From Thermosynechococcus sp. HN-54 (GTDB taxonomy: Bacteria > Cyanobacteriota > Cyanobacteriia > Thermosynechococcales > Thermosynechococcaceae), in NCBI RefSeq assembly GCF_023650955.1, contig NZ_CP098039.1, forward strand, positions 806,001 to 870,000: DNA of 64,000 nt, read 5' to 3'. Each line of letters opens with the position of its first letter. Within the stretch, counting starts at the first letter, position 1. The position numbers and the translations under genes are program-made. This document shows, in pieces, positions 29,214 through 38,327 of the stretch. The notes under the pieces are model-generated. The model saw only the letters and a program-made list of their open reading frames with translations, did no database searches and was not told the DNA's origin.

Positions 29214-29756
29214 TTATTTCACCTGGGGGCGATTGAAGGGCAGCAGTGCCAACACCCGTGCTAGGGCACAGGTACCGGTAACACCGGCAAAGACCAAACC
29301 AGCACCAACAAGGCCCGACAGGAAGAAGAATCCCGGATTGATAGTAAAGCCCAAGATCACTCCCGTGAGAATCAGGCTACCCGCCACAATTTGCACCTGC
29401 CGCATCAGGCTAATGGGCGCACTAACTGCACCCGTGATCGGATAGCCCCCCTGTTTCCAGCGTTGAATGCCACCTTCAAGGTTTTTCAGGTTTTTGAAGC
29501 CCCGACTGGCAAGGGTTTCGTAGGCCATGCGCGATCGCCGGCCCGATTCACAGTAGAGCACCACCGGCGTATCAGAACTACAGAGGGGGTCTAGTTCACC
29601 CACATTGGCCAAGGGGCAGAGCAATGCGCCAGGAATATGGGCACTGTTATATTCATTGGGTTCACGCACATCAATGAGCAGCACCGGTTGCCGTTGCAGG
29701 GCATCGTGCAGTTCAGCCGCAGAAATGAGGGGAGACTCAGTCGTTGTTGTGGTCAT
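29214..29756 (-). CDS. Membrane-anchored rhodanese-like sulfurtransferase
   Basis: A 180-residue protein. Residues ~10-105 form a rhodanese domain with LIDVREPNEYNSAHIPGALL-type signature (seen in pieces) and the active-site loop VVLYCESGRRSRMA, whose cysteine (near residue 69) would carry the persulfide. The C-terminal part has two membrane helices of the DUF2892/YgaP type (IVAGSLILTGVILGF; FFFLSGLVGAGLVFAGVTG) ending in a cytoplasmic tail. Rhodaneses of this kind interconvert glutathione persulfide, sulfite and thiosulfate. It lies 67 bases downstream of the ETHE1-type gene; the stop codon coincides with the target duplication of the repeat at 29116-29213. Confidence 0.9.
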   Translation of the reverse strand: MTTTTTESPLISAAELHDALQRQPVLLIDVREPNEYNSAHIPGALLCPLANVGELDPLCSSDTPVVLYCESGRRSRMAYETLASRGFKNLKNLEGGIQRWKQGGYPITGAVSAPISLMRQVQIVAGSLILTGVILGFTINPGFFFLSGLVGAGLVFAGVTGTCALARVLALLPFNRPQVK

Positions 29757-29823
29757 AGTCGTTGGTTCTCAAGTGGTTACTCAGGGTTGACTCAGGAGAC
29801 AGGGGTGATTAGGAATCAGAGGA

Positions 29824-30522
29824 CTAGACGGCAGCGGCAACCATTCCACACTGCTGATTCGCGGGTACCGCTTCCATGATTTTCTTGGGATCAGGTAGCT
29901 TGAGATTGGCCATAAACTCAATGAACTGCTGGCGATCGCGACCCACAAAGCGAGGATTAAAGCGTTTTTCCTCACCAATGGTGGAAACGGTGTGACCGCG
30001 ATAGTCATGGCCGGGATAGACCAATGTGGTGTCTGGAAGCGTAAAGAGCCGCTGCGTTACCGCATCGTACATGGCACCCGCATCGCCACTTTGGAAGTCA
30101 GTGCGCCCACAGCCACGGATAAAGAGGGAATCGCCCGTCAATAGGTGAGTACCATTCACCAAGAAAGCCATGTGGCTATCGGTGTGACCCAAGGTGGCGA
30201 TCGCCTGAATCGGAATGCTGCCGACGTGAATGACTTCACCGTCTTTAATATAGCCATCGGCACAATCCACATGGGCATTTTCAGGGACTAGGGTTTTGCA
30301 GCCGGTGCGTTCGCGGACTTTGCCTGCCCCGGTAATGTGGTCAGCGTGGACATGGGTTTCTAAGCAGTAGCGCAATTTCAACCCCAATTGCTCAATTAAC
30401 TGCACATCGCGATCCACCTGTTCCAGCACACTATCCACCAAGGCGGCCTCACCCGTAGCTTCATCGGCAATCAGGTAGGAATAGGTCCAAGTGTCGTAGT
30501 CAAAGAGTTGGCGAAACAGCAT
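29824..30522 (-). CDS. Persulfide dioxygenase-like MBL-fold protein (ETHE1 type)
   Basis: A 232-residue metallo-beta-lactamase-fold enzyme. The ETHE1 signature is present: ETHVHADHITGAGKVRE (HxHADH metal motif near residues 57-62), ATLGHTDSHMAF, LLTGDSLFIRGCGRTDFQSGD and YPGHDYRGHTVST. ETHE1 enzymes use a single iron to oxidise glutathione persulfide to sulfite. With the adjacent rhodanese and TauE-like permease it forms a plausible sulfide/persulfide detoxification unit. Glyoxalase II is the main alternative, but the GRTDFQSGDA motif favours persulfide dioxygenase. The AT-rich gap upstream (30523-30712) separates it from glcD on the opposite strand. Confidence 0.88.
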   Translation of the reverse strand: MLFRQLFDYDTWTYSYLIADEATGEAALVDSVLEQVDRDVQLIEQLGLKLRYCLETHVHADHITGAGKVRERTGCKTLVPENAHVDCADGYIKDGEVIHVGSIPIQAIATLGHTDSHMAFLVNGTHLLTGDSLFIRGCGRTDFQSGDAGAMYDAVTQRLFTLPDTTLVYPGHDYRGHTVSTIGEEKRFNPRFVGRDRQQFIEFMANLKLPDPKKIMEAVPANQQCGMVAAAV

Positions 30523-30712
30523 AGTGGACTCCTTATTATCGGGTATAGTGTGAGGGGACTCGTTCAGACTTAGAACGGTGACGACTTTAGCCTAGTCAAT
30601 CTAAATATAATTTTATAACTATCTAGTAAATAAATGTCAAATGCCCCCTAACCCCATTCCTGAGGCAACAGACCCATTTACGATAGGAGAAGGCGGGTTC
30701 AGAGCACGGGGG

Positions 30713-32176
30713 ATGTCCACACTACAGCAACTGACCCCTTGGCAGCGGGTAACGGAGGAGCTAACAGCCATTGTCGGCAAGGGTAGCGTCATCAGTGATG
30801 CAGCGGAAGCCCTTGTGTATGAGTGCGATGGCCTATCTATGTATCGGCAGCGGCCAAAGCTGGTTGTGCTCCCCCAAACCACTGCACAGGTCTCAGCGAT
30901 TCTCAAGCTGTGCGATCGCTACAGGATTCCCTTTGTTGCCCGTGGCTCTGGCACTGGCTTATCGGGAGGGGCATTACCCCACCGCGAGGGCATCCTCATC
31001 GTCACGTCCCGTATGAACCAAATTCTAGAGATTGATCTGGCCAACCAGCAGGTGGTGGTGCAGCCGGGGGTGATCAATGCTTGGGTGACTCAAGCGGTTG
31101 CTGATCAAGGCTTTTACTATGCCCCTGATCCATCGAGTCAAATCATTTGCTCTATTGGCGGCAACGTCGCTGAAAATTCCGGGGGCGTTCACTGCCTGAA
31201 GTATGGGGTGACCACGAACCATGTGCTGGGACTCACGGTGGTCTTGCCCAATGGCGAGATTGTTGAACTGGGCGGTGCTGCTCCAGAAATGCCCGGCTAC
31301 GATCTCATGGGGGTCTTTGTTGGCTCCGAAGGGACACTGGGGATTGCTACAGAAATTCGGCTGCGCATTCTCAAACAGGCGGAGGCGATCGCCGTTCTCT
31401 TGGCCGACTTCACCACAATTGAAGCAGCAGGGGAAACCGTTTCCGCCATTATTCGGGCAGGGATCATTCCCGCTGGCATGGAAATTATGGACAACCTGAG
31501 TATCAATGCCGTCGAGGATGTGGTGGCCACCAATTGCTACCCCCGCGATGCCGGTGCGGTCTTGCTTGTGGAAGTGGATGGCCTTGAGGCAGAAGTGCCC
31601 ATTTTGCAGGAGCGGGTCACGCGCATTTGCTATGAACAGGGGTCACGCCACGTAACGGTTGCCACAGAGGCTGAAGATCGCCTCCGCCTTTGGAAGGGTC
31701 GCAAAGCTGCCTTTGCTGCTGCCGGTCGCCTCAGTCCTAATTATTTTGTCCAAGATGGGGTGATTCCCCGCAGTCAACTGGCCACCGTCCTAAAAGAAAT
31801 CGAACAACTGAGCCAACGTAGTGGCTATCGCATTGCCAATGTCTTCCACGCTGGCGATGGCAATCTGCATCCCTTGATTCTCTACGATCAGGCTGTACCG
31901 GGTGCTCTTGCAGAGGTGGAAGCCTTGGGCGGTGAAATTCTCAAGCTCTGTGTGCGCTTGGGGGGAAGCATTTCTGGGGAACATGGCATTGGCAGCGATA
32001 AGGCTTGTTTCATGAGTGAGATGTTTAGCCCAGCCGATTTAGAGACAATGCAGCAAGTGCGCTCAGCCTTTGATCCCAAACGCCTTGCCAACCCCGAAAA
32101 GGTGTTTCCCACACCCCGCACCTGTGGCGAAGCCGCCCATCAACTCAAAGACTTTCCCAACATTGAGGCATTTTAA
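30713..32176 (+). CDS. glcD: Glycolate oxidase subunit GlcD (FAD-linked oxidase)
   Basis: This FAD-binding subunit of glycolate dehydrogenase/oxidase (photorespiration) has about 487 residues. Visible are the PCMH FAD-binding segments [17 protein letters not shown] and [12 protein letters not shown], the region [21 protein letters not shown] and the C-terminal FAD-linked oxidase domain ending [17 protein letters not shown]. The frame extends to ATG 30641, but that codon lacks a ribosome binding site and the extra 24 residues look unrelated. ATG 30713 gives the usual [17 protein letters not shown] start. Its TAA overlaps the CobW ATG by one base. Confidence 0.88.
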   Translation: MSTLQQLTPWQRVTEELTAIVGKGSVISDAAEALVYECDGLSMYRQRPKLVVLPQTTAQVSAILKLCDRYRIPFVARGSGTGLSGGALPHREGILIVTSRMNQILEIDLANQQVVVQPGVINAWVTQAVADQGFYYAPDPSSQIICSIGGNVAENSGGVHCLKYGVTTNHVLGLTVVLPNGEIVELGGAAPEMPGYDLMGVFVGSEGTLGIATEIRLRILKQAEAIAVLLADFTTIEAAGETVSAIIRAGIIPAGMEIMDNLSINAVEDVVATNCYPRDAGAVLLVEVDGLEAEVPILQERVTRICYEQGSRHVTVATEAEDRLRLWKGRKAAFAAAGRLSPNYFVQDGVIPRSQLATVLKEIEQLSQRSGYRIANVFHAGDGNLHPLILYDQAVPGALAEVEALGGEILKLCVRLGGSISGEHGIGSDKACFMSEMFSPADLETMQQVRSAFDPKRLANPEKVFPTPRTCGEAAHQLKDFPNIEAF

Positions 32177-33192
32177 TGAGTGCAAAAATTCCAGTCACGA
32201 TTATCACGGGTTTTCTAGGGAGCGGTAAAACGACCCTGATTCGGCAGTTGCTCCAGAATGCAGCGGGCAGGCGCATTGCCGTGATTGTGAATGAATTTGG
32301 CGATGTGGGCATTGATGGCGAACTCTTGCAGGCCTGTTGCGATCGCACAGCGGGCATCTGGGAACTCACCAATGGTTGCCTCTGTTGTACTGTGCAGGAT
32401 GAATTTTTGCCAACGATGCAAACCCTCTTGGCACGACGCCAGGAGATTGATCACATCGTCATTGAAACGTCAGGACTGGCCTTGCCCAAGCCGCTTGTGA
32501 TGGCCTTTCGTTGGCCGCAGGTGCGCCATGCTGCCACCGTGGATGGCGTGGTGACAGTGGTGGACGGTGTTGCCTTAGCAGCGGGTCAAGTGAGTGCTGA
32601 TCTCGAGGCGCTCTTTGCCCAAAAGGCCGCCGATCCTAGCTTGGAGCATGAGGACACGCCCCTTGAGGAACTCTTTAACGATCAATTGGCCTGTGCCGAT
32701 TTGGTCATCCTCAGCAAGGCGGATCAACTGGCGCCTGAGCGCGTCGAGCAACTCCTCAGGGAACTCCGCTGCCAACTGCCCTCGCGGATTAAGCTGCTTG
32801 CGGCGCATCATGGACAGGTTGCGGCAGATCTGCTGCTGGGGTTTAATGCGGCGGTGGAGGAGGACTTGGGACAGCGGCCGAGTCACCATGATTTTGAAGA
32901 GGATCACGATCACGATGCCGAGATTCAAGCAGTTTGTTTAGAGCTGGGGGCTTGGGATCTGCAACGCCTACGTCAATCCCTCGAGCGCTTGCTGCAAGTA
33001 CCTGACATTTACCGCATTAAGGGATTTGCGGCGATTGAGGGCAAACCCATGCGTTTGGTGGTGCAAGGGGTCGGTCAACGGTTAGACTCGTTTTACGATC
33101 GCCCGTGGCAAGCGACAGAGTCACGTCGCACCCGTCTAGTGGTGATTGGTCGTCAGTTGGATCAACAGGAACTGCTGTCCCATTTTGGCTAG
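32176..33192 (+). CDS. CobW/COG0523 G3E-family GTP-binding metallochaperone
   Basis: A 338-residue G3E GTPase. Walker A is GFLGSGKT (residues 12-19); the metal motif is TNGCLCCTV (CXCC, near residue 73) and the base-recognition segment ILSKADQL appears in the middle. A histidine/aspartate-rich insert [11 protein letters not shown] lies around residues 235-245, followed by the C-terminal CobW domain. Such proteins deliver metals (Co, Zn, Ni) to client enzymes. The gene starts in the TAATG overlap with glcD and lies 7 bases before the RCK-channel gene, so it is likely part of that transcript. The client cannot be inferred from position alone. Confidence 0.92.
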   Translation: MSAKIPVTIITGFLGSGKTTLIRQLLQNAAGRRIAVIVNEFGDVGIDGELLQACCDRTAGIWELTNGCLCCTVQDEFLPTMQTLLARRQEIDHIVIETSGLALPKPLVMAFRWPQVRHAATVDGVVTVVDGVALAAGQVSADLEALFAQKAADPSLEHEDTPLEELFNDQLACADLVILSKADQLAPERVEQLLRELRCQLPSRIKLLAAHHGQVAADLLLGFNAAVEEDLGQRPSHHDFEEDHDHDAEIQAVCLELGAWDLQRLRQSLERLLQVPDIYRIKGFAAIEGKPMRLVVQGVGQRLDSFYDRPWQATESRRTRLVVIGRQLDQQELLSHFG

Positions 33193-33198
33193 GAGGGT

Positions 33199-35532
33199 AT
33201 GGCCAGCCTTCAGAACATCATTGACCGCCAACTGCATCAACTATTGGGCAGCAGGGCAAAGTGGTTCATTGATGTTGGCGATCGCCACCTTGGCATCTGG
33301 ATTGAAGCGACAAGCATTGATCTGAATCAGTTAGCCACATGGGGTAAGACCTTTTGGCAGCAGTGGCAGCGGGGCACCCTGCTCCTGTTTGCAGCAGAAC
33401 CCCATCAACCGTTTCCCTATTGGTGGAAATCCTGGTCTGTTGCCTCAGCCATGTCAGAAGCGGCTCAGATGGGAGAAGGAGAGACAACGGCGGGCGATCG
33501 CTTTATTATCTGTGGACTAGGCAGTTTGGGGCAGTTTTGCATTCAAAGTCTGCGGCGCTTTGCCGGTGAGCACCTGACCTTAGAGATTTGTGCCATTGAG
33601 CGGCGTGCCAACATTGAGTGGGAAATTCCCCACTTGACAGAGTTACTCACTGAACCAGTGATTGTGGGTGATTGTCGTCAGGAAGCCGTTCTTAGAGCTG
33701 CTGGAATTGATCGCTGCCGCACCCTACTCGCAGTCACCAGTGATGAGGCCACCAATATTGCCACAGCCATCGTTGCTCGCCGCTTAAATCCTGAGGTTCA
33801 CCTTGTGGTGCGCTCCAGTCGCGATAATCTCAATGCGCTTCTAGAGAAAAAATTGGGGAGCTTCGTCGCTCTAAATCCTACGGAACTGCCAGCACCTGCC
33901 TTTGCCCTTGCGGCCCTTGAGGAAAATATTCTTGCTGCGTTTACGATTGAGGGGCAGCAGTTTCGAGTGCTGCAACAAACGATTACCACCGATAGTCCCC
34001 TAGTGGGTACGCCTGTCCACCGCTGGCAGCGCCGTCACCAACGCCTGATTAGTGTGCGCGCCTGCCATTCCCAATCCTCAATCTTCCAGCCCACTCGCCC
34101 CCACCGCCTCTTTAACCATTGGCCACCAGATTTGCTGTTTGAGGTGGGCGATCGCCCCATTTGGATTGAACGGGTGGAAGTGGTGAAATCCCTGCCCATC
34201 CCTGACCCCAATCCCATCCAGCGCCTTATTCAGCAGATGCGCCAACTACCTGAGCAGGCAGAACAATTCTGGCAGTGGATCCATCGCGATCGCTCCCGTG
34301 AGTTAATTTTCAACGGCCTCTGGATTGGCAGTGGTCTGTGGCTGCTGACGGCTCTCCTGTTGCGCTACAACGTCCCCGACCTCACGTGGCAAAAGGCCTT
34401 TGCTGCTGGGTTTATTCTCCTATTGGGGGGCTTTGGCGATGTCTTTGGTGGGCTAGAAAATGATCCCGTGCCCCCTTGGCTGCTCGTGGTCTGTATTCTG
34501 GTGGCGATCGTCAGCCTCCTCTTTATTGTCGGTGTCTTGGGACTGTTGGCCGAAAAACTCCTGCAAGCGCGGTTTGACTTCCTCAGGAAACGGCCGCCCT
34601 TGCCTACGGCGGATCATGTGATTGTTGTGGGCTTAGATCGCATCGGTCAGCAGGTGGTGCAGATCCTGCGCTCTTTTCGTCAGCCCTTGGTGATCCTAGT
34701 GGACGACCCAGAGCAAACCCAGCTGTTTGAAGATCTGCCAATGCTCTTTGGCAACATTCCGGAAAAGCTTCTTCAAGCCCATTTAGACACTGCCAAAAGT
34801 GTGGTTCTCACCACTGCTGATGAAATGTTGAACTTAGAGGTAGCGCTAATTGCTCGCCAAGCCACAGAGCAGCGGGAGTCCCCCATTGGTCTAGTCATCG
34901 GCATCTATGATCCCACCCTCACGAACGACCTGCGAGAGCTGCTCCCCCGTGCTCGTCCCCTCTGTGCCTATGCCCTTGCAGCGGAAGCCTTTGCCGGTGC
35001 GGCATTTGGTGAGACGATGCTCGGCCTCTTTCAGATTGATCAACAGACGGTGCTCATTGCCGACTACACCGTTACCGCAGGCGACACTCTTGAGGGCAAG
35101 TTGATTGGCGAAGTGGCCTATGGTTACGCCGTCATCCCTATTTTCTACAATCGCCATGAGCAGTTTCTCGGCGGTGAGACCAGTCATCAGTTCTTGCCCA
35201 GTGAGACATTGCAATTAACCGTGGGCGATCGCCTGATTGTTTTAGCGACAATTGATGGCCTACGGCGCATTGAACAGGGCAAAATGGCGCCCCGCCGTCT
35301 CTGGCGGCTTTGGGTTGGTCATCCTCGCAATGCGGAAGCCGCCCTAGAAATTGGCAATCTGATCACCAAGATCACGGGTCTGCCCCTGCCGCGATCGCGC
35401 ACCTTTATCCAGCACCTGCCTGCGACACTGACCCTCGCACTTTACGAACCCCAAGCCTTTCGCCTCGGTCAACAACTGCAAGCCCTAGCCCCTGTGCGCC
35501 TCTTTCCCTTGGTGGCTCAGGAAACCCCGTAG
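33199..35532 (+). CDS. K+ channel-like protein with two TrkA-N/RCK domains
   Basis: A 777-residue protein. An N-terminal Rossmann TrkA-N domain begins near residue 100 (RFIICGLGSLGQFCIQSL), followed by an RCK-like part, then a two-helix pore region at about 365-460: GSGLWLLTALLLRYN, a P-loop with the filter-like GGFGDVFGG, and PWLLVVCILVAIVSLLFIVG. A second TrkA-N domain starts near 472 (HVIVVGLDRIGQQVVQIL). The GFGD sequence resembles a K+ selectivity filter (GYGD/GFGD). The first TrkA-N domain precedes the pore, unusual for bacterial RCK channels but seen in some cyanobacterial and plant (CASTOR-like) proteins. K+ conduction is inferred, not proven. Confidence 0.82.
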   Translation: MASLQNIIDRQLHQLLGSRAKWFIDVGDRHLGIWIEATSIDLNQLATWGKTFWQQWQRGTLLLFAAEPHQPFPYWWKSWSVASAMSEAAQMGEGETTAGDRFIICGLGSLGQFCIQSLRRFAGEHLTLEICAIERRANIEWEIPHLTELLTEPVIVGDCRQEAVLRAAGIDRCRTLLAVTSDEATNIATAIVARRLNPEVHLVVRSSRDNLNALLEKKLGSFVALNPTELPAPAFALAALEENILAAFTIEGQQFRVLQQTITTDSPLVGTPVHRWQRRHQRLISVRACHSQSSIFQPTRPHRLFNHWPPDLLFEVGDRPIWIERVEVVKSLPIPDPNPIQRLIQQMRQLPEQAEQFWQWIHRDRSRELIFNGLWIGSGLWLLTALLLRYNVPDLTWQKAFAAGFILLLGGFGDVFGGLENDPVPPWLLVVCILVAIVSLLFIVGVLGLLAEKLLQARFDFLRKRPPLPTADHVIVVGLDRIGQQVVQILRSFRQPLVILVDDPEQTQLFEDLPMLFGNIPEKLLQAHLDTAKSVVLTTADEMLNLEVALIARQATEQRESPIGLVIGIYDPTLTNDLRELLPRARPLCAYALAAEAFAGAAFGETMLGLFQIDQQTVLIADYTVTAGDTLEGKLIGEVAYGYAVIPIFYNRHEQFLGGETSHQFLPSETLQLTVGDRLIVLATIDGLRRIEQGKMAPRRLWRLWVGHPRNAEAALEIGNLITKITGLPLPRSRTFIQHLPATLTLALYEPQAFRLGQQLQALAPVRLFPLVAQETP

Positions 35533-35744
35533 GTGTCAATCGGCTTCACCTATAGCTCTGCATTATCAAAGAGATCGAATAAATTGATTTTGGGAATATA
35601 ACACAGAGTGCTAGTCTGATTATTTAGAGCCATAAATGTTCTACCTAAATCAGGGTAAAAACATTTACAAAAATCTATCGATTTTTTGCCCCAACTGATG
35701 CCATGGGGTAGGGCTAATGCGTCTGTGTTGTTTGTGAGGACACT

Positions 35745-37544
35745 ATGCACCGTCGTTGCCGTTCTTTTTTTCTGAGGCTGGGTACCTGTGTATCTTTTGT
35801 GCTACCGCTGATGTCAACCGCTGTTCCAGCACGCGCTGAGACTCTTCTGCCTCAAGGATCTACCGCTTCTTCACCGTCCGCTCAGCAAACCTCTATCAAT
35901 GACTTGCTTCTAGGTGCCGACGCTGGCATGGAACAGGTCACTTCTGTCAATCAACTCTCGGATGTGCGACCAACCGACTGGGCCTACCAAGCACTGGCAT
36001 CCCTTGTCGAAAAATATGGCTGTATTGCTGGGTATCCCGATGGGACGTTTCGGGGGAATCGTGCCCTAACGCGCTTTGAAATGGCTGCCGCCCTCAATGC
36101 CTGCCTCGATGTCATTAGCGATCGCTTTGCCAGCAAGGAAGATTTAGAAACCGTCCGCAAATTGATGCAGGACTATGCCGCTGAGCTAGCAACCCTGCGG
36201 GGACGGGTGGATAACCTCGAAAGCCGTACCGCTGCCCTAGAAGCAACCCAATTCTCCACCACCACCAAACTCACGGGGCAAGCTATCTTCTCCTTTGAGG
36301 CGGCAGGGGGTGGTGCACCTGTAGGAACTGATCCCAATCCTGTGGTCAACTATCGAGTGCGCCTCAACCTCAACACCAGCTTCACTGGCAAAGATATGCT
36401 GATTACGGGGTTGCAGGCAGCTAACTTTGGCGGCGCTCTGCTGGGGGGTAATAGCGTTCAAAATACTCTCTTTCCCGGCAGCTTGCTGGATTCGGGCAGT
36501 ACCAACCTGAGTTTTGCGCCGCAATTTGCCTTTGATCCTTCAAACTTGAATTCGAGTGCCTATAGTCCCAACACGCTCAATCTCTATAAACTGCTCTATA
36601 TCTTTCCAGTAACGAGCAAATTTACGGCATTTGTCTTTCCCAAGGCAGAGACCACTGATGCTTTTCCACAAATTATTCCTTGGGCGGACGATGGGCAGGG
36701 AGCAATTTCTCGGTTTGCGACAGTCAACCCGATCGCCCGTCTTTCAGGAGGGACATCTGGTATTGGCCTAGCGTCAGGGGCAGGGTTTATTTGGAATCCC
36801 TCAAAAACCGTGAACTTAACCGCGCTCTATGGCAGTGTGACAGCAGGCATTCCAACCTTGCAGCCATTCGTGAATCCCCTCGGCTCGGGTTTCTTCCCCA
36901 ATGATGAGAATTCCTTTACAGGAGCTTTGCAGGCCACGTTTACCCCCAATAAAAAACTAGCCGCCGCCTTCAACTTTGCCTATTCACAACATGCGGTCAA
37001 TATCTTGGGCACGGGCTTATCGTCGAATGGCCTTCTAGGCACTGGGGGTGATGTGTTTGCGATTCCGGGTAGCCCCAACGGCTTAGCCCAACGGGTGCAA
37101 CTGGTGGGTTTGGGGGGAACCTTCACCTACAACTTCACGGATAAAATTGCCTTTTCTGCCTACGGTGCCGGCATTATTGTGGATGCCATTGGCGGTACAA
37201 ATACGCTTGCAGGTGGTGCCTTAGTCCCCTTTAACGGCAAATCCTACTACACGAGTTTTATGGGGGGGATTTACTTTAAGGATGCTTTCTTCCAAGGCAA
37301 TGCTGCGGGCTTTATCTTTGGTCAGCCCCTCTATCTTGAAGGGACAACCATTGGCACAGCGGCCTTGAATGCCATACCGGGGTTCACAAAGGCACGTCCT
37401 TTCCAACTGGAGACCTTTTATCGTTTTCAAGTGAACGACAATTTGAGTGTGACACCGGGGGTCTTTGTCATCTTCAATCCTGAGTTTAACAGTGATAACC
37501 AAACGACCGTGGTCGGGGTTTTGCGCTCCACGTTTACATTCTAG
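35745..37544 (+). CDS. Outer-membrane porin with SLH domain (OprB family)
   Basis: A 599-residue porin with a signal peptide (LGTCVSFVLPLMSTAVPARA), one SLH domain near residues 64-115 (SDVRPTDWAYQALASLVEKYG, AGYPDGTFRGNRALTRFEMA in pieces) that binds peptidoglycan-linked polymer, a short coiled coil (~125-165) and a beta-strand-rich OprB-type barrel ending in phenylalanine (STFTF). This is the major cyanobacterial outer-membrane porin architecture, linked to iron and small-ion uptake. The 212-base upstream gap presumably holds its promoter. A terminator at 37576 closes the transcript. Confidence 0.93.
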   Translation: MHRRCRSFFLRLGTCVSFVLPLMSTAVPARAETLLPQGSTASSPSAQQTSINDLLLGADAGMEQVTSVNQLSDVRPTDWAYQALASLVEKYGCIAGYPDGTFRGNRALTRFEMAAALNACLDVISDRFASKEDLETVRKLMQDYAAELATLRGRVDNLESRTAALEATQFSTTTKLTGQAIFSFEAAGGGAPVGTDPNPVVNYRVRLNLNTSFTGKDMLITGLQAANFGGALLGGNSVQNTLFPGSLLDSGSTNLSFAPQFAFDPSNLNSSAYSPNTLNLYKLLYIFPVTSKFTAFVFPKAETTDAFPQIIPWADDGQGAISRFATVNPIARLSGGTSGIGLASGAGFIWNPSKTVNLTALYGSVTAGIPTLQPFVNPLGSGFFPNDENSFTGALQATFTPNKKLAAAFNFAYSQHAVNILGTGLSSNGLLGTGGDVFAIPGSPNGLAQRVQLVGLGGTFTYNFTDKIAFSAYGAGIIVDAIGGTNTLAGGALVPFNGKSYYTSFMGGIYFKDAFFQGNAAGFIFGQPLYLEGTTIGTAALNAIPGFTKARPFQLETFYRFQVNDNLSVTPGVFVIFNPEFNSDNQTTVVGVLRSTFTF

Positions 37545-37575
37545 TTTCTGACCCTCTTACTTGATAGGGGTTTCG

Positions 37576-37605
37576 GCTAGGGGATGATTGTTGCCCCTAG
37601 CTTTT
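37576..37605 (+). terminator. Intrinsic terminator after the porin gene
   Basis: GCTAGGGG (37576-37583) pairs with CCCCTAGC (37594-37601) across a ten-base loop, followed by TTTT. It lies about 30 bases after the porin stop and would isolate the porin from the FHA gene. Confidence 0.8.
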
Positions 37606-37673
37606 GTAGTATCTTTGGGAATTCTGACCCTCAGGCTAAGATATTGATTAGCAATCGTCAATAGGCTGTTCCC

Positions 37674-38327
37674 ATGAGTGGTCACCGTGAGCACCATCTA
37701 CTCAACATTGAGGATGAAACAGGTAAGCGCACGATCCCTTTGGATGCGGCAACCTACTCCATTGGCCGCGATGTCACCAATGCGATCGTCATTCATGGTC
37801 ACGGTGTCTCACGGCAACACGCCCTGCTGCTGCGGATTCCCTCACCAAATGGCTATCGCTATCGTGTCGTAGATGGTAATGCCGATGGTAAGCCCAGTGC
37901 CAACGGTATCCTAGTGAATGGCCAGCGGGTGCAAAGCCATGAGCTAAAAGATGGAGATGAAATTAACTTTGGCGGATCCGTGAAGGCGCACTATGCCACT
38001 GTGTCCATGGGCGAGGCGGAGTTTATTAAGTATTTGAAGAGCGTCAACTATCACAGCATTAAGGTCGTGCCCATGACCTCAACGATTACCCAAGCTGAAG
38101 AAGGCGCAGACGATAAAAAATCAGAAGAAGAAACGCAATTTAATGCCACTCCCCCACCGCTGCCATCCAATGCTACCCCAGAGTCCCTTCCAGCCCCGAA
38201 ATCCTCACCCCCTTGGTTGCTGATTGTTGGCGGGATCGTCATTGTTCTTTTGATCGTGGGAATTGGCGTTGTGATCATGAACCGAACACCTGTCCCCCCA
38301 CTGGAGACCCCCACGCAAACGCAGTGA
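37674..38327 (+). CDS. FHA-domain protein with C-terminal membrane helix
   Basis: A 217-residue protein. The N-terminal ~110 residues are a forkhead-associated domain: YSIGRDVTNAIVIHGHGVSRQHALLL carries the conserved GR, SR and H (shown in part), and NGILVNGQRV the later signature; it binds phosphothreonine. A linker rich in Pro, Glu and Ser leads to one hydrophobic segment near 182-204 (IVGGIVIVLLIVGIGVVIM) and a short polar tail. The partner kinase is not in the window. Its TGA overlaps the next gene's ATG by one base, suggesting coupling to the MnmD-like gene. Confidence 0.85.
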   Translation: MSGHREHHLLNIEDETGKRTIPLDAATYSIGRDVTNAIVIHGHGVSRQHALLLRIPSPNGYRYRVVDGNADGKPSANGILVNGQRVQSHELKDGDEINFGGSVKAHYATVSMGEAEFIKYLKSVNYHSIKVVPMTSTITQAEEGADDKKSEEETQFNATPPPLPSNATPESLPAPKSSPPWLLIVGGIVIVLLIVGIGVVIMNRTPVPPLETPTQTQ

